Part shown: positions 7,757 through 13,464 of the stretch, one piece after another | Layout: every line of letters starts with the position of its first letter | How positions within the stretch are numbered: the first letter of the stretch is position 1 | Source of the DNA: Promethearchaeota archaeon | GTDB taxonomy: Archaea; Asgardarchaeota; Lokiarchaeia; Sigynarchaeales; SOKP01 | Length of the DNA stretch: 13,464 nt | Direction: 5' to 3' | Assembly: GCA_019057775.1 (NCBI GenBank) | Contig: JAHLWT010000074.1 | Span: 1 to 13,464, forward strand | Program-made: the position numbers and the translations under genes | The notes under the pieces: generated by a model | The model's database searches: none | Told to the model about the DNA's origin: nothing | The model's input: the letters and a program-made list of their open reading frames with translations, nothing else

Positions 7757-8686
7757 ATTGACGCGCGCACGAAAGTTACTATTATAATTCTGAACTGGAA
7801 TGGAAAGGAAGATACAATTGAATGCCTTGAATCAGTCAGGAATCTAACCTATCCAAACTATGAAACATTAATTGTAGATAATGGTTCAACCGATGGATCG
7901 CAAGAGGTATTTAGATTAAAATATCCTAATATTACTCTTATTGAGAACCCGAAGAATCTCGGCTTTGCCGAGGGAAATAACGTTGGTATGAGGTACGCTC
8001 TGAAACGGGGAACTGATTATATTTTACTATTAAACAATGACACTACGGTGGATAAACGTTTTCTGGATGAAATGATAAAGTGGGCAGATATGGATAAGAA
8101 AGTAGGAGTTTTGGGACCAAAAATCTATTTCTATCATGAACCCAATAAGATCAATTCAGTAGGTGCAAAAATTAATCTTTGGACTAGTAGATCTTCAAGT
8201 ATTGGGTATAATCAAATAGATAGAGGCCAGTTTGAAGATATAAAAATAGTAGATTACGTATCAGGCGCCGCGATTCTAGTAAAAAGGGAAGTAATTGAAA
8301 AAATAGGTTTGTTAGATAAAAGATATTTCTGCTACTATGAGGAAACAGATTGGTGTTTCAGAGCTAAAAAGATAGGATACAGCGTCATCGTTGTGCCTAA
8401 AGCGAAGATTTGGCATAAAATAGGATCTACTTCAAGAAAAATTGAAGGCTTTACTTTATATTACATGACTAGAAATCTTTTCTTATTCATGAAAAAACAT
8501 GCGACTAAAATGCAATTCCTATCATTCTTGATATACTTTTTTTCATTTAATACCATATTAACAACTGCATCGATAATATTTAAACAGAAAAACAGAAAGC
8601 TACTAAAAACCTTTTATAAAGGAATATATGACGGAGTTAGCCTTGTCTCTTTAAATTCTCAAGGATTCAAAGGTAATGTTAATTAA
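7757..8686 (+). CDS. GT2 glycosyltransferase, rhamnosyltransferase (WbbL)-like, start codon non-canonical or lost
   Basis: The open frame encodes a complete-looking GT2 domain related to WbbL/RfbF-type rhamnosyltransferases. Numbering from an ATT at 7757: VTIIILNWNG (7-16), VDNGSTDGS (40-48), NPKNLGFAEGNN (64-75), the NND metal site (93-95), GAAILVKR, and YYEETDWCFRA with the acidic catalytic region at 195-198. One hydrophobic segment lies near the C-terminus (about 254-275). The first in-frame ATG, at 7988, would delete the nucleotide-binding half and cannot be the true start. The frame is open back to TAA 7730-7732, yet holds no ATG, GTG or TTG before 7988. Candidates are ATT 7757, ATA 7736, or a start destroyed by mutation. 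A rhamnose or deoxysugar donor would fit RmlA/RmlB downstream, but this is inference. It overlaps the next gene by 11 nt. Confidence 0.8.
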   Translation: MDARTKVTIIILNWNGKEDTIECLESVRNLTYPNYETLIVDNGSTDGSQEVFRLKYPNITLIENPKNLGFAEGNNVGMRYALKRGTDYILLLNNDTTVDKRFLDEMIKWADMDKKVGVLGPKIYFYHEPNKINSVGAKINLWTSRSSSIGYNQIDRGQFEDIKIVDYVSGAAILVKREVIEKIGLLDKRYFCYYEETDWCFRAKKIGYSVIVVPKAKIWHKIGSTSRKIEGFTLYYMTRNLFLFMKKHATKMQFLSFLIYFFSFNTILTTASIIFKQKNRKLLKTFYKGIYDGVSLVSLNSQGFKGNVN

Positions 8687-9908
8687 ATATACGATTTTCA
8701 CTCATATTCCCTATTCATACCGGTATGGCGAATATTTTACCGATGTACTCTGGTATTGGGATCTTAAAGCAATTATACAGGCTTTAAATAATATTGCTAA
8801 GGTTTCCGTGGTTGCACCATTGAGCCCACTTCACATGATAAGAAATCCTACTTCTTTTAAGAATGAAGAGCTCTCAATACTTGGCTTTCAACCATTGCCC
8901 TCTTTTTCTAATTATCATGAGTTCTTATCAGTTATTCCTCAAATTTTAAGTAGACTCAACAAATATGTTTCAGGTAGTGACGTGGTACACTGCGGAGCGA
9001 CTCTTTATCCGTTTATAGGTATAATCGCTTTAATCTTTAGCTTCTTTAAAAACAAAAAAAGTATCTTCGTTATAGATGCGGATGCAATTAGAGATTTAGA
9101 AATTAAACTGATTATAGAACAAAAGACAACTAAGAGAATGATGTTAATATTATTGAAGATGTCTGCCTCTTTATTACTGAATTTCTGCATACTTATTTCC
9201 AATATCACTCTTGTTGTCGGAAATGCTATTTACAAAAGGTATGGACATTGGAAAAAAATTAGGAAGATTTATGCTTCTTGGATAAAGGAAGTCGATATAA
9301 TATCTATTCTAGAGCTAAGAGAAAGACGTATAGAGAGATCGAAAAAGGATACATTTAAAATAATATACGCATCTTCTTTGAGCTTTAAAAAAGGTATTTT
9401 GACTGCTATTAGAGCTATGGAAATGATTAAGAAAAAAAGAATACCTGTTACATTAACTATACTAGGTAGCGGTCCCCTCGAAAAGAATATATTACAAATA
9501 ATTAAAAAAAATAATCTATATAACTGTGTGAAACTTGCTGGCTACATTCCATATGGTCCACTTTTTTATAATACTTTACGTGAATATGATGTTATTTTAA
9601 TACCCAATTTAAGTGGGGAACAACCTCGTATTCTATTTGATGCATTAGCAAATGGAGTAGCAATTATTGCATCAAATATTGATGCATTTAACGATATCTT
9701 GTCGAACGAGAACAATGGAATGTTATTTACTATGGATAATTCAACCGAATTAGCATTATTAATTGAGAAACTATTTAATGATAGACAATTATTAAATAAA
9801 CTAATTGAAAACGGCGTTGAAACAGCAAGAAAGTTTACACAAGAAAATACCTACGAATATCGAATGAAAATTATCGAAGGTACTTTAAGTACATGCGCAC
9901 GCCTATGA
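8676..9908 (+). CDS. Divergent GT4-like glycosyltransferase
   Basis: A 410-residue GT-B protein, best read as a divergent GT4 enzyme. The C-terminal half is clear: ASSLSFKKGILTAIRAM (232-248), TILGSGPLEKNI (261-272), KLAGYIPYGPL (286-296) and LSGEQPRILFDALANGV (312-328). In the last segment the E-x7-E signature is degenerate: the first Glu is shifted by one residue (G314-E315) and the second is Asp (D322). The N-terminal half is less typical and has a hydrophobic stretch at about 155-182 that may bind the membrane. ATG 8676 overlaps the upstream GT2 by 11 nt, with AAGGA at 8661-8665 as a ribosome site. The last codons (9895-9901) include the GCGCACG motif found at other gene borders here. Activity is likely but substrate unknown. 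Confidence 0.78.
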   Translation: MLIKYTIFTHIPYSYRYGEYFTDVLWYWDLKAIIQALNNIAKVSVVAPLSPLHMIRNPTSFKNEELSILGFQPLPSFSNYHEFLSVIPQILSRLNKYVSGSDVVHCGATLYPFIGIIALIFSFFKNKKSIFVIDADAIRDLEIKLIIEQKTTKRMMLILLKMSASLLLNFCILISNITLVVGNAIYKRYGHWKKIRKIYASWIKEVDIISILELRERRIERSKKDTFKIIYASSLSFKKGILTAIRAMEMIKKKRIPVTLTILGSGPLEKNILQIIKKNNLYNCVKLAGYIPYGPLFYNTLREYDVILIPNLSGEQPRILFDALANGVAIIASNIDAFNDILSNENNGMLFTMDNSTELALLIEKLFNDRQLLNKLIENGVETARKFTQENTYEYRMKIIEGTLSTCARL

Positions 9909-9934
9909 TAGTCTTTATTCACTCGTATACCCAG

Positions 9935-9949
9935 CCAAAATATTTAAAC
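9935..9949 (+). promoter_or_regulatory. Candidate archaeal promoter (BRE/TATA-like) upstream of the rfbH-like gene
   Basis: In the 146-nt gap between 9908 and 10055, CCAAAATATTTAAAC contains a TATA-like TATTTAAA (9941-9948) preceded by a purine-rich BRE-like tract. An archaeal start site about 25 nt downstream would fall near 9970, giving a leader of about 85 nt. A second candidate, CTATATATG at 10032-10040, is too close to the start for a leader carrying the ribosome site. This is the longest gap between genes and coincides with a rise in G+C, so a new transcription unit starting here is reasonable. Nothing else in the gap looks like a gene. Confidence 0.4.
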
Positions 9950-10042
9950 GGTGATTTGCTCCATTAAATGGTGGCTCCCTAGCGCGTGCTACAAAGTAAT
10001 AGGAACCAAATCAATTAGGCTACAAGCAAGTCTATATATGAA

Positions 10043-10046
10043 GGAG
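10043..10046 (+). promoter_or_regulatory. Ribosome binding site of the rfbH-like gene
   Basis: GGAG inside AAGGAGAAAC lies 8 nt before ATG 10055 and supports that start over the in-frame ATG at 10061. Confidence 0.6.
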
Positions 10047-10054
10047 AAACTGAG

Positions 10055-11362
10055 ATGAAGATGGTTTCCAAAAAGCACGAAATTCTCCTCTTAGATATTT
10101 TAAAAGAGATTTTTGACGAAAAAAAAGAAAATGAAACTTTCATCCCAGGAGAGACAGTTATTCATTATGCTTGGGCAATCTTCGATCACAAAGAAATCTT
10201 TGAAGCGCTGAAATCTTTACTTTCAGGTTGGTTCGGCTTGGGAGAAAACGCAAGAGAATTCGGGAAACAATTTTCAGAGTTTCTTGGAACGGAATACTGT
10301 GTGATAACAAATAGCGGTTCTTCTGCTAATCTTCTTGCGGTAGAATCTCTCAAGATTTCAAAGGGAAGTGAGGTTATCACTCCCGCGGTGACCTTTCCCA
10401 CTACCCTTAATCCATTGATTAATTGCGGTCTCAAACCTGTATTTATAGATGTTAACGCAAAAACCTACAATATTGAAGCATCTGAGCTGAGAAATGCCAT
10501 ATCAAAAAAGACAAAACTTGTTATGATCCCTCACACACTCGGCAATCCCAACGAAATGGATGTCATAATGGAGCTTGCAGAGGAAAAAAACCTATTCGTG
10601 ATAGAGGATGCATGCGACGCATTGGGCTCAAAGTATGATGGAAAATACGTTTCCACCTTTGGGGATCTTGGAACTTTTAGCTTCTACCCCGCTCACCATA
10701 TAACAATGGGAGAGGGAGGAGCGGTTGTGACAAACAGTGAGCCCCTGTCTTTAACCATCAGGTCATTAAGAGATTGGGGAAGAGCTTGCGTCTGTCCAGT
10801 TTGTAAAATCGTACTTGATCCCAACGCATATTGTCCACTAAGGTTCTCAGGAACACTGATTCCTGATTACGATAGACGTTATACCTACATAAACATAGGA
10901 TATAATCTCAAGCCTCTGGATTTGCAGGCGGCCATCGGTTTACAACAATTGAAGCGACTTCCAGACTTTATTAATAGAAGAGAGAGTAATTTCGCAAAGT
11001 TATACGATGAATTAAGGCAATTCGATAATTACTTCATTCTCCCAAAATCTCTGCCAAAAGCCGAACCATGCTGGTTCGCATTTCCATTAACAATAAAAGA
11101 AAGCGCTCCATTCAAACGCGCTGATATCGTATCCTTCCTCGAAAAGAAGAAAATTTCAACAAGGCCCTTGTTTGCTGGTAACATTTTGAAACAACCCGCT
11201 TACTCAGATATAGAATATAGAATCGTAGGAGACCTGAAGAACAGCGACACAATCATGGAAGGGACCTTTTTTATAGGCATTCACCCCGGATTAGGAGATG
11301 AAGAACTGGGCTACATGGCTGATTGCTTTAGAGATTTTATGAACAACTTTAGAATACATTGA
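10055..11362 (+). CDS. rfbH: RfbH/E1-type 4-keto-6-deoxyhexose 3-dehydrase (PMP- and [2Fe-2S]-dependent)
   Basis: A 435-residue DegT/DnrJ-fold protein strongly resembling RfbH of Salmonella and E1 (AscC) of Yersinia, which remove the C3 hydroxyl of CDP-4-keto-6-deoxyglucose to make 3,6-dideoxyhexoses. PLP/PMP-binding NSGSSANLL is at 86-94 and IEDACDALGS at 183-192. In SFYPAHHITMGEGG (209-222), His214 replaces the Schiff-base lysine of ordinary aminotransferases, a hallmark of dehydrases. The E1 iron-sulfur pattern C-x57-C-x-C is exact (C187, C245, C247), but the fourth cysteine is C250 or C260 instead of x7 after the third. Other matches are YTYINIGYNLKPLDLQAAIG (277-296), LFAGNILKQP and GTFFIGIHPGL. 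Length matches the family (about 437). Neighbouring rmlB and rmlA suggest a dTDP-linked substrate (inference). No E3 reductase is nearby. Confidence 0.9.
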   Translation: MKMVSKKHEILLLDILKEIFDEKKENETFIPGETVIHYAWAIFDHKEIFEALKSLLSGWFGLGENAREFGKQFSEFLGTEYCVITNSGSSANLLAVESLKISKGSEVITPAVTFPTTLNPLINCGLKPVFIDVNAKTYNIEASELRNAISKKTKLVMIPHTLGNPNEMDVIMELAEEKNLFVIEDACDALGSKYDGKYVSTFGDLGTFSFYPAHHITMGEGGAVVTNSEPLSLTIRSLRDWGRACVCPVCKIVLDPNAYCPLRFSGTLIPDYDRRYTYINIGYNLKPLDLQAAIGLQQLKRLPDFINRRESNFAKLYDELRQFDNYFILPKSLPKAEPCWFAFPLTIKESAPFKRADIVSFLEKKKISTRPLFAGNILKQPAYSDIEYRIVGDLKNSDTIMEGTFFIGIHPGLGDEELGYMADCFRDFMNNFRIH

Positions 11363-11379
11363 ATAGAGAAGGTTGAAAA

Positions 11380-12252
11380 TTGACGACACTAGTGACCGGA
11401 GATACCGGCTTTATCGGAAGCAATATGAAAGACTTTTTAGAAAAATCTGGAATTTGTGTGATCGGGTACTCTAGAAGCAACGGATACGACATTTTCAATA
11501 AGGATCAATTATCAAACGTAGCGAAGGAAGCAGACACAGTATATCATTTCGCGGCAGAAGCTAAACCAGGAGAGAGCGTGCTCAAGCCAAAAGCAACCAT
11601 AGAAGAGAACATAATTGGCACGTTAAACGTGCTTGAGGTATGCCGGAGATACGACCTTAAGCTCGTATATCCCAGTAGCTGCGAGATCTACGGAGACTCT
11701 CTCACACCTATCGATGAAACTGATGAGTTGAAACCCTCAAACCCATACTCGGCCTCAAAAGCCGCTCTAGATAGGATCTGTTTCACATATTACAAATCCT
11801 ACGGTTTAGACATAAAGATCGTAAGACTCTTCAACCCCTATGGACCAAGACAGCAGTTAAACAAGGTCATACCCACCTTCTACTTCCAAGCCATTGAAAA
11901 TAAGCCGTTAACTGTGTTCGGGGATGGCACAGATACAAGGGACTATGTTTACATTGATGATATAATCCAAGGCCTATGGAAATCCGTAAATCTCCCCAAA
12001 GGAGAGGCAATTAACCTAGCAACATGTGTCCCCACAACGAACCTTCAACTCGCAAAACTCATAGTCGAGGAAACCAATAGCGAATCAAAGATACATTTTA
12101 AAGAATATCCAAAAGTATTCGGTGGAATAAAAAATCAAGTAGGGTCATATAAGAAAGCAAAAGAACTAATAGATTGGAATCCGAAAATCCCATTGAAAAG
12201 CGGAGTCAAGAAAACCATTATATGGTTAGAAACGTTAGAAGGAGGTCATTAG
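11380..12252 (+). CDS. Extended SDR sugar-nucleotide epimerase/reductase, specificity unknown
   Basis: A 290-residue extended SDR of the sugar-nucleotide epimerase/dehydratase group. The cofactor loop is VTGDTGFIG (G7, G10, G13). HFAAEAKPGES (56-66) is typical of the group. The active site reads PSSCEIYG (98-105) with Y123/K127 in NPYSASKAALD, followed by RLFNPYGPRQ (149-158) and FGDGTDTRDYVYIDD (180-194). The S-C-E triplet differs from the T-D-E of 4,6-dehydratases and resembles UDP-glucuronate decarboxylase or UDP-apiose synthase sites as I remember them. The TTG start at 11380 follows GGTTGA (11371-11376) and gives the proper first strand. Placed between rfbH and rmlB, it may reduce or epimerise the 4-keto-3,6-dideoxyhexose (inference). 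It lies 17 nt after rfbH and 1 nt before the next start. Confidence 0.83.
   Translation: MTTLVTGDTGFIGSNMKDFLEKSGICVIGYSRSNGYDIFNKDQLSNVAKEADTVYHFAAEAKPGESVLKPKATIEENIIGTLNVLEVCRRYDLKLVYPSSCEIYGDSLTPIDETDELKPSNPYSASKAALDRICFTYYKSYGLDIKIVRLFNPYGPRQQLNKVIPTFYFQAIENKPLTVFGDGTDTRDYVYIDDIIQGLWKSVNLPKGEAINLATCVPTTNLQLAKLIVEETNSESKIHFKEYPKVFGGIKNQVGSYKKAKELIDWNPKIPLKSGVKKTIIWLETLEGGH
12241..12246 (+). promoter_or_regulatory. Shine-Dalgarno deciding the GTG start of rmlB
   Basis: A full GGAGGT lies within the last codons of the upstream SDR gene, 7 nt before GTG 12254. It fixes the GTG as the start and implies translational coupling of the two genes. Confidence 0.75.
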
Positions 12253-12253
12253 G

Positions 12254-13252
12254 GTGAAATTGCTAATAACAGGAGGAGTCGGATTCATCGGAAGCAACTT
12301 CATAAAATACACTCTCTCTACTCATCCAAACTACGAAATATTGAACATAGATAAGATCGGAATAGGGGCAAATCTTACGAACTTAAAAAACCTAGAAGCA
12401 GAAGATAGATACACCTTCATTAAAGGCGATATTTCTGACCCAAACATCGTGAATAAAGTGATAGCAGAAGTCGATGCTATAGTGAACTTTGCAGCCGAAA
12501 CTCATGTAGACAGAAGCATATCAGACCCTAGGCCATTCCTAGAAAGCAACATAATGGGAACCTATTCACTGCTGGAAGCTGAGAGAGAGCTGGAACGATC
12601 AATAAAACATGTCCAAGTTTCCACAGACGAGGTTTATGGAACAATAGACGATGGGTCTTTCACCGAAAAAGACATTCTAGAACCATCAAATCCCTACTCA
12701 GCAACCAAAGCTGCGGCAGATATGCTATGTAAAGCTTACAACACAACCTATGGATTAGACATAACGATAACCAGATGCACCAACAACTTTGGCCCCCACC
12801 AGTTACCCGAGAAATTGATCCCCAAAACCATCATAAGAGCAATAAAAAATATGAATATACCAGTATACGGCACAGGTACAAACGTGAGAGATTGGATTTA
12901 TGTATTAGATCATTGCGAAGCAATACATTATGTCTTGGAAAGGGGAAGATCAGGAGATATCTATAACATCTCTTCGGGCTCAGAGCAATCTGTAATAAAT
13001 ATCGTAACAAAAATTCTTGATTACCTAGATAAACCAGAAAAGACGATAGAATACGTCGAGGATCGCCCTGGACACGATAAGAGATATAGCCTCGATTCAT
13101 CTAAAATAAGAGTGAAACTAGGATGGGAACCAAAATATGAATTCGTAACTGCCTTAGAAAGAACGGTAGACTGGTATATTGAAAATCAGTGGTGGTGGAA
13201 GCCCATCGCTGACGAGAAAATGCTTCATCCCACGCCTTGGAAACTCGATTAA
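12254..13252 (+). CDS. rmlB: dTDP-glucose 4,6-dehydratase
   Basis: A 332-residue extended SDR matching RmlB (RfbB), which converts dTDP-glucose to dTDP-4-keto-6-deoxyglucose using bound NAD+. Seen in order: ITGGVGFIGSN (5-15), NFAAETHVDRSI (78-89), the catalytic triplet T124-D125-E126 in STDEVYG, Y148/K152 in NPYSATKAAAD, TRCTNNFGPHQLPEKLIP (173-190), PVYGTGTNVRDWIYV (203-217), and a late RPGHDKRYSLDSSKI motif that helps bind the nucleotide. All key residues are intact and the length is normal. The GTG start is supported by GGAGGT at 12241-12246. It begins 1 nt after the preceding SDR stop and is followed after 61 nt by rmlA, whose product is its substrate. It could serve rhamnose synthesis, the dideoxyhexose route, or both. 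Confidence 0.93.
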   Translation: MKLLITGGVGFIGSNFIKYTLSTHPNYEILNIDKIGIGANLTNLKNLEAEDRYTFIKGDISDPNIVNKVIAEVDAIVNFAAETHVDRSISDPRPFLESNIMGTYSLLEAERELERSIKHVQVSTDEVYGTIDDGSFTEKDILEPSNPYSATKAAADMLCKAYNTTYGLDITITRCTNNFGPHQLPEKLIPKTIIRAIKNMNIPVYGTGTNVRDWIYVLDHCEAIHYVLERGRSGDIYNISSGSEQSVINIVTKILDYLDKPEKTIEYVEDRPGHDKRYSLDSSKIRVKLGWEPKYEFVTALERTVDWYIENQWWWKPIADEKMLHPTPWKLD

Positions 13253-13313
13253 TATTTCAAGTTTTTCCGGAATCGTAGATAATCTAAAAAGATGAAAGGT
13301 TGAGAATAGAATC

Positions 13314-13464
13314 ATGAAAGGTCTTCTACTCGCAGGGGGACACGGGACGAGGCTTAGACCTCTAACTTTTACCGGTAACAAGCACATGCTCCCTCTAGCC
13401 AATAAACCAATGCACCAGTATGGACTAGAGCACTTGAGGAATGCAGGAATCAAAGATATTGGGA
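13314..13464 (+). CDS. rmlA: Glucose-1-phosphate thymidylyltransferase (partial, cut by window end)
   Basis: The first 50 codons of a nucleotidyltransferase that runs off the window. LLLAGGHGTRLRPLT (4-18) is the nucleotide-binding signature with the G-x-G-T-R-L-R-P core, and TGNKHMLPLANKPM (20-33) is the second conserved block. NKH rather than SKQ at this position points to the long RmlA form (COG1209-like, with a C-terminal beta-helix) that I know from many archaea and actinobacteria, rather than the short rhamnose-type RmlA. The reaction is dTTP plus glucose-1-phosphate to dTDP-glucose. GGTTGA at 13298-13303 can act as ribosome site for ATG 13314. The ATG at 13292 stops after three codons. 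A UTP-using relative cannot be excluded from 50 residues. Confidence 0.82.
   Translation, partial: MKGLLLAGGHGTRLRPLTFTGNKHMLPLANKPMHQYGLEHLRNAGIKDIG

Noticed and set aside
9961..9991. Small inverted repeats (CCAT-TAA-ATGG; TAGC-GCGT-GCTA) as a terminator or structured RNA
   Set aside because: The stems are only 4 bp and no T-tract follows; such short repeats are expected by chance.
12831..13453. Minus-strand open frames opposite rmlB and rmlA
   Set aside because: They are antisense to genes with intact catalytic motifs, with no domain and no ribosome site.
1..13464. Mobile elements, CRISPR arrays, tRNA genes or defence systems
   Set aside because: I found no transposase or integrase motifs, no regularly spaced direct repeats, no tRNA-like cloverleaf and no nuclease or effector domains.

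Overview
The window is most likely archaeal. It pairs a DUF2206-type polytopic protein with a DUF1616-type domain protein, two families I know almost only from archaea. It also has GTG and TTG starts, very tight gene packing and short TATA-like boxes. I cannot name the phylum. All 14 supported genes lie on the + strand. I see no RNA gene, CRISPR array, transposase or integrase.

Layout. (1) Positions 1-231 encode a small two-helix membrane protein in GC-rich DNA (about 57% G+C by hand count). (2) Positions 276-9908 are an AT-rich surface-glycan assembly cluster, with samples of 20-40% G+C. It holds an extended SDR sugar-nucleotide enzyme, a dolichyl-phosphate-sugar-synthase-like GT2, two GT4 enzymes, a 725-residue DUF2206 membrane protein, a detached DUF1616 extracytoplasmic domain, two more GT2 enzymes and a divergent GT4. 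Most of these genes are 2-27 nt apart or overlap, so they probably form one or a few transcription units. (3) After a 146-nt gap carrying a plausible promoter, positions 10055-13464 (about 40% G+C) encode sugar-nucleotide synthesis: an RfbH/E1-type 3-dehydrase, an SDR of unknown specificity, RmlB, and the first 50 codons of RmlA.

How the genes fit together. RmlA and RmlB would make dTDP-4-keto-6-deoxyglucose. The RfbH homologue belongs to the pyridoxamine-phosphate, iron-sulfur enzymes that remove the C3 hydroxyl of 4-keto-6-deoxyhexoses, and the SDR could then reduce C4. The set suggests that this archaeon makes a nucleotide-linked 3,6-dideoxyhexose, possibly carried on dTDP rather than the CDP used in Salmonella and Yersinia. 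That nucleotide swap is an inference. The upstream glycosyltransferases would assemble the sugars on a lipid carrier, with DUF2206/DUF1616 acting at or outside the membrane. No flippase, oligosaccharyltransferase or E3-type reductase is visible here.

The most notable items are the dideoxysugar gene set and its altered iron-sulfur cysteine spacing, a GT2 gene at about 7757 with no ATG, GTG or TTG start, a GC-rich heptamer recurring at gene borders, the base-composition steps, and the split DUF2206/DUF1616 arrangement.
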